Below, in pieces: positions 26,665 to 37,443 of a stretch of 64,000 bases of DNA; within the stretch, counting starts at the first letter, position 1, and every line of letters begins with the position of its first letter. The notes below the pieces were generated by a model that did not search any database, was not told the origin of the DNA, and saw only the letters and a program-made list of their open reading frames with translations. The DNA comes from Gammaproteobacteria bacterium. Lineage in GTDB: Bacteria; Pseudomonadota; Gammaproteobacteria; UBA6429; Thiohalophilaceae. Made by a program: the position numbers and the translations under genes. Location: contig JAOUNS010000006.1 of the NCBI GenBank assembly GCA_029880855.1, positions 62,001 to 126,000 on the forward strand, written 5' to 3'.

Positions 26665-27984
26665 TCAGCGTAAGTCTTTTTCCAGTTGTTCGTGGTTATA
26701 CTTACAACCCAACACTCGGGCTATTGTCTCAACATCTTTCATGGCGTTTCCCAGACAACTGGTGGCGCCCGGTGATGGCGTCATATTAAAAATAATACCA
26801 TTGCCGGGATTGATCTTGGCTTCCCCCAGATGCAGCACACATTTTTCCTTGTCGATCATAACCGGCCGAATCCCCCCCACCTTTCTCGCAAAGGTTAAAT
26901 CAGAGAGCTTCATGGACGGTACAATCTTGCGCGCATCCTTTAGGAACAAACGGCGTCGAATCACGGGGACTTCAAACAAGGTGTTCTTGATGATGTAGTT
27001 ACGGATATCCGGCACCTTGAACAGATCCCAAAACACCTTCAGCACACTGCGATCCAGGTGCAGGACTTTGAAAAAATCGGGGACAGAAGACAGGTTATAG
27101 CGCTCCAGCATGGGCAGGATGAGTGCGGTGGGTCCAAAGCGTGTTTTACCGGCGACAACCACATCCGGATCACCATGAATAGCGGCAAAAGGCAGTTTGT
27201 CATTTTGCACCGTGTAGACTTTGCCATTCAGCATATTGGGTGCAAAGTAAAAACTGCCGGCCATGGGCAGACAGGAATAGTTCATGCCATAGCCCATCTG
27301 CTGGGCAAACAACAAACTATGGCCGCCGGCGGAGACAACCACGAAGCGCGCCTCCAGATCACCCTTGTCGGTCGCGATTTTAAACCCGCTATCTGTCTCA
27401 CGGATCGTTTTCACGCGGGTACCGAGGCGAATATCCATCTTCTTTCCTTTGATTTCGCCGGCCTGTTCCACAAAGGAATTGGCCAGTGTGCGGAAATTGA
27501 CAGCCGTAAACTCATTTTCCACTCCCATGCCCACCACCGGTTCCTTGCGACCAAGCATGACATTGGGTTCGATGCGCGCAATATCCTGTGCTTCAAACAG
27601 ACTGACATTGGGAAATTGCGGTTTGAACTGCGTATAACGCTGTCGTATTTTTTCACACTCAATCTCACCGACACCCAGTACCATTTTGGGAAACTTATAC
27701 AGAATATTGTTGTTGGCGAGCTGTGCGACATAACGCACCACCATATTGGCGGAGGCCTGCACTTCGGTTGCCTTGGTCAGGGTGTAATTGGTTTCTATAT
27801 CACCGCAATGCAGTGTCTGGCTGTTATGCGTGGCGTTGGAATTTAATGCAGCAATACTGTCACATTTTTCCAGCAAAGTGATCTGTTCCAGATCGGTATA
27901 TCGAGCCAACAGATATAACAACGCTGTTCCGGAAATACCACCGCCAATAATTGCGACATCAGTTTTTGTTATTGTAGTTGTCAC
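26665..27984 (-). CDS. mqo: Malate:quinone oxidoreductase (short form)
   Basis: FAD enzyme that oxidises malate to oxaloacetate and passes electrons to the quinone pool. The 439-residue product has the N-terminal FAD motif I-I-G-G-G-I-S-G-T-A (12-21). Internal segments such as N-S-N-A-T-H-N-S-Q-T-L-H-C-G-D and F-G-P-T-A-L, and the C-terminal T-P-S-P-G-A-T-S-C-L-G-N-A, are Mqo-like. It is shorter than E. coli Mqo (548) and closer in length to the epsilonproteobacterial form. A related 2-hydroxy-acid oxidase (LhgO) is the main alternative. Confidence 0.75.
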   Translation of the reverse strand: MTTTITKTDVAIIGGGISGTALLYLLARYTDLEQITLLEKCDSIAALNSNATHNSQTLHCGDIETNYTLTKATEVQASANMVVRYVAQLANNNILYKFPKMVLGVGEIECEKIRQRYTQFKPQFPNVSLFEAQDIARIEPNVMLGRKEPVVGMGVENEFTAVNFRTLANSFVEQAGEIKGKKMDIRLGTRVKTIRETDSGFKIATDKGDLEARFVVVSAGGHSLLFAQQMGYGMNYSCLPMAGSFYFAPNMLNGKVYTVQNDKLPFAAIHGDPDVVVAGKTRFGPTALILPMLERYNLSSVPDFFKVLHLDRSVLKVFWDLFKVPDIRNYIIKNTLFEVPVIRRRLFLKDARKIVPSMKLSDLTFARKVGGIRPVMIDKEKCVLHLGEAKINPGNGIIFNMTPSPGATSCLGNAMKDVETIARVLGCKYNHEQLEKDLR

Positions 27985-28081
27985 GACGATTTTTCCTTAC
28001 TCATCCTGACGGCATTGGCCGTTTCTCAAATTAGGATAGGCTATCGGTCAGCAACTGCATAGCCTTAAGATGAACAATCAA

Positions 28082-29251
28082 CTATTTCACCTGATTGAAG
28101 GCAGGGTTATCAACACTGCGCCAACTGATAAGCGCGGCAATCAAACTAAACACGGCCGCTGTCATGTAGATTACCTCGCCCCCCACACTCTCCCAGGCAT
28201 GTCCGCTCAATAAAGTTCCTATTGCACCGCCCGCACCGAAGCTCAGGCTGCTGTACAAGGCCTGCCCCTTACCCTGGTGTCGCCCCCTGAAGTAATAATG
28301 GATAAGCTGGATTGCGGCAGCATGGTAAATTCCGAACGTAGCCGCGTGCAAGCACTGGGCCGACAACATCAATACCAGGTTATCCGGGAACAAACCCAAC
28401 ATCAGCCAGCGCAGTGATGCGAGCAACAGACTGACGATTAACAGTCGCTTCAATCCGAAGCGCGGTACGAGACGGTGCATAAACAGGAAGACAATGACTT
28501 CGGCAATCACACCCAGTGCCCAGAGCAAGCCGATGATAAACAGCGAATAGCCATGACTGCTCATGTATATCGAATAAAAAGCGTAATACGGGCCATGGCT
28601 TGCCTGCATAAAAAAACAGCTTGCCAACAGACCGAGGACAGCGGGTTGTGTTAACACCTTGCGCAAGGGTTCGTGATCCAGACTCAGATGACCGGCTGCG
28701 TCCTCCGGCACCCACAGACTCATTAACCATATCCCGATGAATAATCCCAACAGGATAGCCGGCAAGATACCCATGCCGGTAAACTCCAGCAGTTCACCCA
28801 ATCCCCACACGGCAACCACAAATCCAATCGAACCCCATAAGCGGATTGAACTGTAACGATGCGTTTCCGTGCCCAGATGGTTGAAGGTGGTTGCCTCAAA
28901 CTGGGGCAAGGCGGCATTCCAGAAAAAACTGAAGACCAGCATTACCAGCGCCAACCACCAAAATTGCCGGGTATAGAAAACGCCGATAAAGGCCAGCACC
29001 GCGCACAGTGAACCGATGCGAACGATGGCCATGCGCTTGCCGGTATGGTCGGCAATCCAGCCCCAGATATTGGGTGAGATTATTTTGGTGGCCATGATGA
29101 CCGCCATCAAACTGCCGATGGCGCCGGCATCGAAACCGATATCTTTCAGGTATAGACCCCAGTAGGGGATTAAGGCGCCAAGGCTGGCAAAATAGAAAAA
29201 ATAGAAACCGGACAGGCGCCAGTATGGCGTCGTGTTGTTGCGGGTTGTCAT
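28082..29251 (-). CDS. MFS transporter, HcaT-like (phenylpropionate permease type)
   Basis: A 389-residue major facilitator with about 12 hydrophobic helices and the family pattern F-Y-F-F-Y-F-A-S-L-G near the start, and G-W-I-A-D-H-T-G-K-R (loop 2-3 signature). Members are often named 3-phenylpropionate transporter, but most have no tested substrate. The ATG at 29251 is preferred (M-T-T-R-N-N); the frame also allows a TTG at 29278. It lies about 45 bases after aroC, a common neighbourhood in gammaproteobacteria, but a link to aromatic synthesis is only inferred. Confidence 0.82.
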   Translation of the reverse strand: MTTRNNTTPYWRLSGFYFFYFASLGALIPYWGLYLKDIGFDAGAIGSLMAVIMATKIISPNIWGWIADHTGKRMAIVRIGSLCAVLAFIGVFYTRQFWWLALVMLVFSFFWNAALPQFEATTFNHLGTETHRYSSIRLWGSIGFVVAVWGLGELLEFTGMGILPAILLGLFIGIWLMSLWVPEDAAGHLSLDHEPLRKVLTQPAVLGLLASCFFMQASHGPYYAFYSIYMSSHGYSLFIIGLLWALGVIAEVIVFLFMHRLVPRFGLKRLLIVSLLLASLRWLMLGLFPDNLVLMLSAQCLHAATFGIYHAAAIQLIHYYFRGRHQGKGQALYSSLSFGAGGAIGTLLSGHAWESVGGEVIYMTAAVFSLIAALISWRSVDNPAFNQVK

Positions 29252-29296
29252 CGGTTTAGGTATGGACTCATATCCCAATGGCAGCGATCAACCAGA

Positions 29297-30397
29297 TCAG
29301 TCCGCACCGGCAGGGATGATCGGGGTGGCGGACACCACGTCCATGTTCTGGGCACGATGGCGCAACAAATGATCCATCAGGACAATAGCCAACATGGCTT
29401 CGGCAATGGGGGTGGCCCGGATGCCGACGCAAGGGTCATGACGTCCCTTGGTCACCACTTCCACCGGTTGGCCATGGATGTTCACGCTCCGGCACGGCAG
29501 ACGCAGGCTGGAGGTAGGTTTGAGCGCCATGCTGACCAGAATATCCTGGCCCGATGAGATGCCGCCCAGAATACCGCCGGCATTATTGCTGAGGAAACCG
29601 GCGGGTGTGATCTCGTCACGGTGTTCGGTCCCTTTTTGCTCAATGCAGTCAAAACCGGCGCCGATCTCCACGCCTTTCACCGCATTGATGCTCATCATGG
29701 CATGGGCAATGTCAGCCTCCAGCCTATCGAAAATCGGCTCGCCCAAACCCGGCGGGACACCGGCAGCGACCACATTGATCCTGGCACCTATTGAATTGCC
29801 CTCTTTGCGCAAGGCATCCATATAGGCTTCCAGTGCATCAACCTTGTCGGCATCCGGGAAGAAAAAGGGATTTTGCCGCACCGCGTCCCAGTCAAATTTT
29901 TCATACTTGATGGGACCCAGTTGCGCCATGTAACCACGAATGGAGATCCCCAACTTATCCGCCAGATATTTTTTCGCAATACCACCGGCCGCCACACGCA
30001 TGGCGGTCTCCCGCGCCGAAGAGCGTCCCCCGCCCCGGTAATCGCGGCAGCCGTATTTCTGCTGATAGGTATAGTCGGCATGACCGGGACGAAACCGATC
30101 CATGATCTCCGAGTAGTCCTTGGAACGTTGATCGGTGTTGTGAATAATCAGCCCGATGGGGGTGCCGGTGGTCTTGCCTTCAAAGACACCGGAGAGTATT
30201 TGCACGGCATCCGCTTCCCGACGCTGTGTAGTGTGACGTGACGTTCCCGGCTTGCGGCGATCCAGATCGGCCTGCAGGTCCTGTTCGGACAATTCCAGGC
30301 CGGGCGGACACCCGTCAACGATACAACCGATGGCCGGACCATGGCTTTCGCCGAATCCGGTGACGGTAAAAAGCTTTCCAAAACTGTTTCCTGACAT
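29297..30397 (-). CDS. aroC: Chorismate synthase
   Basis: FMN-dependent trans elimination of phosphate from EPSP, last step of the shikimate pathway. The 366-residue product shows all signatures: [10 protein letters not shown] (about 16-25), [14 protein letters not shown] (about 122-129) and [13 protein letters not shown]. In many gammaproteobacteria aroC directly follows prmB; here hemN and a GGDEF-EAL gene lie between. Confidence 0.97.
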   Translation of the reverse strand: MSGNSFGKLFTVTGFGESHGPAIGCIVDGCPPGLELSEQDLQADLDRRKPGTSRHTTQRREADAVQILSGVFEGKTTGTPIGLIIHNTDQRSKDYSEIMDRFRPGHADYTYQQKYGCRDYRGGGRSSARETAMRVAAGGIAKKYLADKLGISIRGYMAQLGPIKYEKFDWDAVRQNPFFFPDADKVDALEAYMDALRKEGNSIGARINVVAAGVPPGLGEPIFDRLEADIAHAMMSINAVKGVEIGAGFDCIEQKGTEHRDEITPAGFLSNNAGGILGGISSGQDILVSMALKPTSSLRLPCRSVNIHGQPVEVVTKGRHDPCVGIRATPIAEAMLAIVLMDHLLRHRAQNMDVVSATPIIPAGAD

Positions 30398-30641
30398 GGG
30401 GCCGTATTGTACAGAAAAGGATTGTCTCCCGTCGCCCCGTTACCGAAATTTTTGTGAAGAAAATTTCAACTCGCTACCGTTTTTCTTAAAAATTTCAGTA
30501 CATTGGCTCCTCCGCATACCCTGAAATATATTAGGGCATATATCATATGATATTTAAGGTTATTTAGGCAGGTGCCGTTATATACCACTGGAGTGCAAGC
30601 CGTTATCCCCCACCCGCCCAGTGGTGACCGCGATAGTGATT

Positions 30642-33044
30642 ATGTCTATGGACTTGAAGCTGTTAAACAAACTTCTGCATAAAGCGGCGGAAACGAAATA
30701 TCTTATTTCGTTCGGTTTTGCCCTCTCGTTCGGCTTGTTTGGATTGGTCATCCTGCTGGGGCTGAGCCAGATTGATCGCACTCATGAACATGTCCAGTCC
30801 ATTGTGGACAAACACAATGTCAAAACCAGCCTGATCACCGAAATGATGTGGGCGGCACGCGAACGCAGTTTGAATCTCTATCACATGATCAGTATCTCCG
30901 ACCCGTTTGAACGTGATGATGTCTTTCTGGAATATACCTATCATGCCGCCGAGTTTGGTCATGCCCGCAGCCAATTGATGCAAATGAAACTGACCAAAGA
31001 GGAGAGCACCCTGCTCGACCGGCAAGCCAGAGCAACCAGGGAAACCGTCCCCGTCCAGGATCAGGTCATCGAGTTGCTAAATGTCGGCCGAATAAGCCAG
31101 GCATATGATTTATTAATCAACAAAGCCGTCCCGTCACAAAACCGGGTAATGGATGCGTTACACAGTCTGTCGCTGCTGCAACAGCAAGCCGCACAGGAGC
31201 TTGCTCAACAAAATGCCTCCATCATGCACGAAAGTAACATGTTGATCCTGTTATTGGGGATCATCGCCTTGTCCCTGAGTATTGTCATTGCATTTAAAGT
31301 CACCCGTCGCGCCCTGCATTCGGAAAAAGTGCTGCAACTGGAAAAAGATCATGCCGAAGTGACGCTGCAATCAATTGGTGATGCGGTTATTACGACAGAC
31401 GAAAACGGCATAATCAAGGACATGAACGCCATTGCCGAAAGCCTGACCGGCTGGTCTCGAAAGGCCGCAATAAATCATAACCTGGCCGGTATCTTCATCA
31501 CACATTGCGACAAAACCTTGTGTCCGTTGATTAATCCACTGGAAGAGGCAATCAAAACCGGTCGAATTGTCACCCCTGAAGTCAACACCACCTTAATCAG
31601 CCGAAATAGAAAAGAATACGCCATTGAATACACGGCGGCGCCGATTACCGACGCCGGCGGCTTGATTCAGGGGGGCGTTATCGTGTTCCGCGATGTGACC
31701 GAAATGCGCAGCATGGCCCATCAATTAAGTTATCAGGCCAGTCATGATGCCCTAACCGGCCTGTTAAACCGGCGGGAATTTGAAAACAGGCTGGAGCAGG
31801 CCATCGGTCATGCACACAATTCACATTTGAATCATGCACTCTGTTACCTGGATCTCGATCAGTTCAAGATCATCAACGATACCTGTGGTCATGTGGCCGG
31901 TGATGAACTGCTGAAACAGATATCCGGCCGGTTGCGTGAGCAATTACGCGAGAGTGATGTGTTCGCCCGGTTGGGCGGCGACGAATTCGGTATCCTGCTG
32001 GAAGGTTGTACCACAGAAAAGGCGGAAGTGATCGCCACCAATATCCTTGCCACCGTCAAACAAACACGCTTTATCTGGGATAACAAATCCTTTGAACTGG
32101 GTGTCAGTATCGGTGTTGTACCGATTAACAGCATGTCAGGCAATGTCTCCGATGTATTGAGCGCGGCTGATACCGCCTGCTATGAAGCCAAGGACAAGGG
32201 GCGCAACTGCATCCATATCTACTCAACTGATGATGACGATCTGGCCAAACGTCGTGGCGAGATGAACTGGGTCCATCGTATCACGCATGCGCTGGATCAT
32301 GATCGGTTTGAACTCTATTGTCAGGAAATCGTCCCGCTGGATGATGAGAGCAACCACAGTTATTTTTACGAAATTCTGTTGCGCCTGAAAAATGATGATG
32401 GCTCGATGGTCCCGCCCATGGCGTTTATACCCGCTGCTGAGCGTTATAATATGATGCCGATCATCGACAAGATGGTTATCGAAAAGGCGATGGATTGTCT
32501 GACGAAATTATCCACCAACCATTATGATGTACACATTTCAATTAACATTTCCGGACAGTCCCTCTCCAACCCGACCTTCCTGGACAGTGTGGTGGATATC
32601 ATTGCCAATACAGAAGTCAATCCTGAATTGCTCATGTTTGAAATCACGGAAACCGCCGCTATCGCCAACCTGAGCAGGGCCATTCGTTTTATTCAGACGC
32701 TCAAGGGACTGGGGTGTAAATTCGCGCTGGATGACTTTGGCAGCGGCCTGTCGTCATTTGCCTATCTGAAAAACATCCCGGTTGATTATCTGAAAATCGA
32801 TGGTTATTTTGTTCGGGATATTAATGTTGACGCCACAGATTCTGCATTCGTGGAATCGATTTCACAGATCGGCAATGTTATGGGTATCAAGACCATAGCC
32901 GAATATGTGGAAAATGAGGAAACACTGCAGAAGTTGCGCAGCATCGGTGTGAACTTTGGTCAGGGATATCACTTCGGCAAACCCAGGCCGTTGTCGGACC
33001 TAAAAACCGAACTGCTGGCCAAAGGCAAGGAATCGGCCGCCTAG
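30642..33044 (+). CDS. Membrane-bound GGDEF-EAL protein with PAS domain
   Basis: Makes and/or breaks cyclic di-GMP. The product of about 800 residues has TM1 (about 20-40), a helical periplasmic sensor (about 42-195) resembling the four-helix bundle of chemoreceptors, TM2 (about 200-222), a PAS domain (about 240-355), GGDEF (about 365-530) and EAL (about 545-795). The GGDEF site is intact (R-L-G-G-D-E-F) with an R-E-S-D I-site. The EAL motif reads E-I-L, with the catalytic Glu kept, and D-D-F-G-S-G, K-I-D and F-E-I-T-E-T are present. Both activities therefore look possible. The start is uncertain (GTG 30621, ATG 30642 or ATG 30648). Its 3' end overlaps hemN by 4 bases. Confidence 0.88.
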   Translation: MSMDLKLLNKLLHKAAETKYLISFGFALSFGLFGLVILLGLSQIDRTHEHVQSIVDKHNVKTSLITEMMWAARERSLNLYHMISISDPFERDDVFLEYTYHAAEFGHARSQLMQMKLTKEESTLLDRQARATRETVPVQDQVIELLNVGRISQAYDLLINKAVPSQNRVMDALHSLSLLQQQAAQELAQQNASIMHESNMLILLLGIIALSLSIVIAFKVTRRALHSEKVLQLEKDHAEVTLQSIGDAVITTDENGIIKDMNAIAESLTGWSRKAAINHNLAGIFITHCDKTLCPLINPLEEAIKTGRIVTPEVNTTLISRNRKEYAIEYTAAPITDAGGLIQGGVIVFRDVTEMRSMAHQLSYQASHDALTGLLNRREFENRLEQAIGHAHNSHLNHALCYLDLDQFKIINDTCGHVAGDELLKQISGRLREQLRESDVFARLGGDEFGILLEGCTTEKAEVIATNILATVKQTRFIWDNKSFELGVSIGVVPINSMSGNVSDVLSAADTACYEAKDKGRNCIHIYSTDDDDLAKRRGEMNWVHRITHALDHDRFELYCQEIVPLDDESNHSYFYEILLRLKNDDGSMVPPMAFIPAAERYNMMPIIDKMVIEKAMDCLTKLSTNHYDVHISINISGQSLSNPTFLDSVVDIIANTEVNPELLMFEITETAAIANLSRAIRFIQTLKGLGCKFALDDFGSGLSSFAYLKNIPVDYLKIDGYFVRDINVDATDSAFVESISQIGNVMGIKTIAEYVENEETLQKLRSIGVNFGQGYHFGKPRPLSDLKTELLAKGKESAA

Positions 33045-34420
33045 ATCACCTTGGAGAAACGCTTTTCACCCGCTTCACGCAAGTAGCGATCAAATACCAT
33101 GCAAACATTTCGGATCAGGAACTTGCCTGCCGGTGTCACCATGATGCTGCTGTCAGTACACGTCACCAGACCATCCAGTTGCAGTTGCAGCAACTCCTGC
33201 AGTTCTACACTGAAATAGTCGTTAAAGCTGATGTTAAACTGTTTTTCCACCTGCGCTTTATCCAGGCTGAAATGACAAATCAATTGGGTAATCACGTGAC
33301 GGCGTAACACATCATCTGCAGTCAGGCCGATACCGCGAAACATGGGTAGATGACCGCTGTCGATTCGCTGCTCGTATTCTTCCATGGTCTTTACATTCTG
33401 GCAGTAACTGTTACCGACCTTGGAAATGGATGTGACGCCCATGGCAATCAGGTCACATTCGGATTGGGTGGAATAGCCCTGAAAATTCCGGTACAGCGTG
33501 CCATTACGCTGGGCCACCGCCAATTCATCTTCCGGTTTGGCGAAGTGATCCATCCCGATATAGACATAACCGGCATCGGTCAGGCGCTTGACACAAAGCT
33601 GCAGAATGGCCAGCTTTACATCCGGTGTCGGTAACTCATCATCATTGATCTGGCGCTGGGTCTTGAACATCTGCGGCAGATGGGCATAGTTAAACACCGA
33701 CAGTCGATCCGGCGACATGGCGATGACCTTGTTCAGGGTTTCGGTAAAGGTCTCGACTGATTGCAACGGCAGGCCGTACATCAGGTCGATACTGACTGAA
33801 TGAAAACCCGCTGCCCGTGCTGCGGTGATAACTTCATTCGTCTCGGCCTCGGACTGGATACGATTGACCGCCTTTTGCACTGCCGGATTAAAATCCTGCA
33901 CACCAAGACTCAAACGATTAAAGCCCAGTTCGCGCAACAGGTTGATGGTATCTGTATCCGCCTCACGGGGATCAACCTCGATGGAATACTCGCCACTGTC
34001 ATCATCCAGCAGCTTGAAGTAACGACGGGTCTCGGCCATTAACTCACGCATTTCATCATGACTGATAAAGGTGGGTGTACCGCCGCCCCAGTGTAACTGG
34101 GTGACGGGTCTATCCTTGTCAAACAGGGCCGCCTGCATGGCGATCTCACGGTATAAACGCTGCAGATAGGGGGCGGCACGTTTGCGATTCTTGGTGACGA
34201 TTTTGTTGCAGGCACAGTAAAAGCAGACAGTGTCACAAAACGGCAAATGGAAATAGAGCGACAACGGTTGTCCGGTATCATTACTCTTGATCGCATAGTC
34301 CTTGTATTCGCGCTCGGCAAAGCCTTCATGGAACTGTACAGCAGTGGGATACGAGGTGTAACGCGGCCCCGCCTTGTCGTAGCGGCGAATCAATTCCGGA
34401 TCAAAAACAATTTCTGACAT
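33041..34420 (-). CDS. hemN: Oxygen-independent coproporphyrinogen III oxidase (radical SAM)
   Basis: Converts coproporphyrinogen III to protoporphyrinogen IX without oxygen, so heme can be made anaerobically. The 459-residue product has the radical SAM cluster motif C-D-T-V-C-F-Y-C (the third Cys is followed by A-C, the known extra Cys of HemN), the N-terminal Y-T-S-Y-P-T-A and the G-G-G-T-P-T SAM-binding strand. Family length in E. coli is 457. A perfect FNR/Anr site at 34478-34491 lies 58 bases upstream, as expected for a gene induced by oxygen lack. Confidence 0.96.
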   Translation of the reverse strand: MSEIVFDPELIRRYDKAGPRYTSYPTAVQFHEGFAEREYKDYAIKSNDTGQPLSLYFHLPFCDTVCFYCACNKIVTKNRKRAAPYLQRLYREIAMQAALFDKDRPVTQLHWGGGTPTFISHDEMRELMAETRRYFKLLDDDSGEYSIEVDPREADTDTINLLRELGFNRLSLGVQDFNPAVQKAVNRIQSEAETNEVITAARAAGFHSVSIDLMYGLPLQSVETFTETLNKVIAMSPDRLSVFNYAHLPQMFKTQRQINDDELPTPDVKLAILQLCVKRLTDAGYVYIGMDHFAKPEDELAVAQRNGTLYRNFQGYSTQSECDLIAMGVTSISKVGNSYCQNVKTMEEYEQRIDSGHLPMFRGIGLTADDVLRRHVITQLICHFSLDKAQVEKQFNISFNDYFSVELQELLQLQLDGLVTCTDSSIMVTPAGKFLIRNVCMVFDRYLREAGEKRFSKVI

Positions 34421-34477
34421 ACTTATTGTCCTGGAGATAACGGGTTTTAAGACTACTGTGTTCCTTGCATTGAACGT

Positions 34478-34491
34478 TTGATATCGATCAA
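34478..34491 (-). promoter_or_regulatory. FNR/Anr binding site upstream of hemN
   Basis: TTGAT-ATCG-ATCAA matches the FNR consensus (TTGAT-N4-ATCAA) at all ten defined bases. Its centre is 64 bases upstream of the hemN ATG. If the site acts at -41.5, the start point falls near 34443 and a weak -10 (TAGTCT, 34455-34450) sits in the right place. This predicts class II activation of hemN when oxygen is low. Confidence 0.85.
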
Positions 34492-34626
34492 TTTTCCTCA
34501 GTTTCCAGTCCTTTGTGATGATTCCGGTTAATCAGTCGCAACCGGGATTGAAATAGAACGTCAATATTCAACGACATATTTTCGATTCCGGCTATACCCG
34601 CAGTTGTTACCACGCGGGCGATATAT

Positions 34627-35538
34627 TTATTTAAAACTGTCCCGGTGGGCAGCCAGGGTTGCTGCATCCAGCATAAAGACACCCTGTCCGCCATATTCAA
34701 ATTCCAGCCAGGTAAACGGCACATCGGGGAAACGTTCCTCCAGTGCAGTCTGGCTGTTACCCACCTCGATCACCACAATGCCGCCGGGTTGCAGATAATC
34801 ACCGGCCTGGGCCAGCATGGGCACAACCAGATCAAGACCGTCCTCACCGGCCGCGAGGCCAAGTTCCGGTTCGTGATGAAACTCGGCCGGTCGGTTGCGC
34901 ATATCCTCTGCATCCACATAGGGCGGGTTACTGACGATAATGTCGTACTTTTTTCCGGCCAGGGCGTCGAAGAGGTCCGATTGTATCAAATCCAGACGGG
35001 TTTCGAGTCCATAACGTTGCCGGTTTTTCTCCGCCACCGCCAGCGCATCCGGTGAAATATCCACCGCATCCACACGGGCGTCGGGAAAAGTCAGGGCACA
35101 GGCTATCGCAATACAGCCACTGCCCGTGCCGATCTCCAAAATTCTCTCCACCGGCTGATCACCCAACCAGGGTTGAAAACCGTCATGAATCAGCTCTGCT
35201 ATGGGTGATCGGGGCACCAGTACCCGCTCATCCACATAAAACGGCAACCCGGCAAACCAGGCTTCCTGAATGAGATAGGCCGCCGGTCTGCGTTCCTCGA
35301 TGCGCCGCTGATAGAGCCGGGAAATCCGCTGCATCTCGTCCTCTGTCAGCAGGCGTTCCACATCCACACCGTCATAGTCAGGTGTCACTTCCAGCGCCCA
35401 GGCGGTCAACCAGGCGGCTTCATCCAGAGCGTTTTCGGTGCCGTGGCCGAAACATAATCCGGCTTCCTCAAACCGGTCCGCCCCCCACTCCACCATCTCG
35501 CGCAGGGTCAGTTCTTTTTCGGGCATGTTCAGACTCAT
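34627..35538 (-). CDS. prmB: Ribosomal protein L3 glutamine N5-methyltransferase
   Basis: Methylates a glutamine of ribosomal protein L3. The 303-residue product has a helical N-terminal substrate domain and a SAM-binding fold with E-I-G-T-G-S-G-C-I-A-I and the N-P-P-Y catalytic motif (V-S-N-P-P-Y-V-D). It starts with the PrmB-type hydrophilic segment rather than that of PrmC. It follows mog with its ATG directly after the mog stop. In relatives prmB lies next to aroC. Confidence 0.92.
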   Translation of the reverse strand: MSLNMPEKELTLREMVEWGADRFEEAGLCFGHGTENALDEAAWLTAWALEVTPDYDGVDVERLLTEDEMQRISRLYQRRIEERRPAAYLIQEAWFAGLPFYVDERVLVPRSPIAELIHDGFQPWLGDQPVERILEIGTGSGCIAIACALTFPDARVDAVDISPDALAVAEKNRQRYGLETRLDLIQSDLFDALAGKKYDIIVSNPPYVDAEDMRNRPAEFHHEPELGLAAGEDGLDLVVPMLAQAGDYLQPGGIVVIEVGNSQTALEERFPDVPFTWLEFEYGGQGVFMLDAATLAAHRDSFK

Positions 35539-36093
35539 CTACGCGTTTGGCTTTTTGGCATGTTTGGGCCGGAAGGCCTTAATGAAAGACTCGTCGGTTT
35601 CCAGGTAAGGCCCCTCGATCAAATCAATACAATACGGCACCGCCGGGAAAACGGCATTCAGGCAATCGGCGATGGCCGAGGGTTTGCCGGGGAGATTAAT
35701 GATTAAAGATTTACCCTTAATTCCGGCGATTTGCCGCGATAAGATGGCAGTAGGTACGAATTGCAGCGAAACTGAGCGCATTTGTTCACCGAAGCCATCC
35801 AGGATCTTGTCGCAGACCGCGGCTGTTGCCTCCGGGGTAATATCCCGTGGCGCCGGGCCGGTTCCGCCGGTGGTGACAATAAGACAGCAATCCTGCTCAT
35901 CGGCCAGCTCACGCAACACCGCCTCCACTGCGGGCTGCTCGTCCGGCACCAAACGGCTTACCGCTTCCCAGTCATTGGTCAGGGCCTTGCCCAGCCACTC
36001 CTGCATGGCCGGCCCCCCCAGATCCTCGTATTCGCCCCGACTGGCGCGATCCGAGATGGTAACGAATCCTATGCGTATCTGTTGCTCACTCAT
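35539..36093 (-). CDS. mog: Molybdopterin adenylyltransferase (Mog/MoaB family)
   Basis: Activates molybdopterin with AMP before molybdate insertion. The 184-residue product has the MoCF fold with F-V-T-I-S-D-R-A-S-R-G-E-Y (about 9-21), the T-T-G-G-T-G-P-A-P-R-D-x-T-P-E-A loop and the L-P-G-K-P-S-A-I segment. The ATG at 36093 gives M-S-E-Q-Q; a TTG at 36102 is in frame. It points to molybdoenzymes (for example nitrate reductase), though none are in the window. Confidence 0.9.
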   Translation of the reverse strand: MSEQQIRIGFVTISDRASRGEYEDLGGPAMQEWLGKALTNDWEAVSRLVPDEQPAVEAVLRELADEQDCCLIVTTGGTGPAPRDITPEATAAVCDKILDGFGEQMRSVSLQFVPTAILSRQIAGIKGKSLIINLPGKPSAIADCLNAVFPAVPYCIDLIEGPYLETDESFIKAFRPKHAKKPNA

Positions 36094-36218
36094 TTCTAGC
36101 AATATCCGGCTGTCTGTTTGGGGCTGGGATTTTAGCCGATTTTTACCGACAAGAGAGCTTTATATCACCACTCTGCTCAACGAGACGAGATTATCCTGTT
36201 CCCGTGGATGTTGGCTGA

Positions 36219-37325
36219 TCATGCAACAGAAAAGTCTGCCAGACGCACCGGTTGACGCCGCGCCCCCCAATGTCCGGGTTGTCTTTCAAATACACCGGCA
36301 CAGGCAGTACCACAGTTTTTACACTGTCCCTCGGCCGTCAGGTTCCAGTCTGACAATACATACCAGTCCCGACCAATCAAAACCTCACCACACCGGTGAC
36401 ACCAGGTACTGCCACCGGCCTTGTCATGCACATTACCGGTATAGACGTAATGCAAACCGGCCTGCAGCGCAATTTGTCTGGCTCGTGACAAAGTGGCTGT
36501 CGGCGTGGCTGGTATATCGAGCATCTTGTAGTCGGGATGAAAGGCGGAGAAATGCAAGGGCACATCCGGCCCCAGGTTTTCCATCACCCACTCACTCAAT
36601 GCCGTCAATTCAGCATCCGAATCATTCTCCCCCGGGATCACCAGCGTGGTGACCTCCAGCCAAACATCGGTTTCGTGTTTGATATATACGAGTGTGTCCA
36701 GCACATCCTGCAAGTGTCCGCCGGTCAGTTTGTGATAAAACTGTTCAGTAAAGGCCTTCAGGTCCACATTTGCGGCATCCATATATTGATAAAACTCGGC
36801 ACGGGGTTCAGGGCAAACATAACCGGCCGTCACCGCCACCGATTTAATATCCAGTTCACGACAGGCTTGCGCCACATCAATGGCGTATTCATGAAAGATC
36901 ACGGGATCGTTATAGGTGTAGGCAACACTGCGACAGCCATACTTTTTCGCTGCAGCGGCAATCGTCTCCGGCGCGGCCTGATCAGCCAGCGTATCAATTT
37001 CCCGCGATTTGCTGATATCCCAGTTCTGGCAAAACTTGCAGGCCAGATTGCATCCGGCGGTACCAAAGGAAAACACCGGCGTACCGGGCAGGAAATGATT
37101 TAGCGGCTTTTTCTCTATGGGATCGACACAAAATCCGCTGGAACGACCATAAGTAGTCAGGACCATGGTATCCCCTACTCTGCCTCTGACAAAGCAGAGT
37201 CCACGTTGCCCGTCATGCAGTTTACAAAAACGGGGACAGAGATCGCATTGAATACGATCACCATCCAGTTTGTGCCAATACTTCACCGGTCGGGCGGTGG
37301 CAGGATCAATAGGGAAATCGGTCAT
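36219..37325 (-). CDS. amrS: AmmeMemoRadiSam system radical SAM enzyme
   Basis: Radical SAM enzyme of the AmmeMemoRadiSam set, whose product is not known. The 368-residue protein has the cluster motif C92-N-L-A-C96-K-F-C99-Q-N-W and an N-terminal four-Cys region (C27-D-L-C30-P-R-F-C34 and C44). A C-terminal zinc-ribbon-like module follows (W-C-H-R-C-G...C-K-N-C-G). Extra cysteine clusters may hold metal. Its partners amrB and amrA are at 46542 and 47371, on the opposite strand beyond the phosphate regulon. About 118 bases separate it from phoU. Confidence 0.92.
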   Translation of the reverse strand: MTDFPIDPATARPVKYWHKLDGDRIQCDLCPRFCKLHDGQRGLCFVRGRVGDTMVLTTYGRSSGFCVDPIEKKPLNHFLPGTPVFSFGTAGCNLACKFCQNWDISKSREIDTLADQAAPETIAAAAKKYGCRSVAYTYNDPVIFHEYAIDVAQACRELDIKSVAVTAGYVCPEPRAEFYQYMDAANVDLKAFTEQFYHKLTGGHLQDVLDTLVYIKHETDVWLEVTTLVIPGENDSDAELTALSEWVMENLGPDVPLHFSAFHPDYKMLDIPATPTATLSRARQIALQAGLHYVYTGNVHDKAGGSTWCHRCGEVLIGRDWYVLSDWNLTAEGQCKNCGTACAGVFERQPGHWGARRQPVRLADFSVA

Positions 37326-37443
37326 GGCGATACCCCCTCGGCGATGGAAATATATTTAATTAATATACGTCGGCCGATCGGTTTTCAATGTGCTGCGTCA
37401 ATATTTCAGCCAATACTGTAAATAGACCAAAAAAATCAAACAG

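Noticed and set aside
34488-34724. 78-residue minus-strand frame between hemN and prmB
   Set aside because: It overlaps the FNR box and the end of prmB in another frame and has no coding character.
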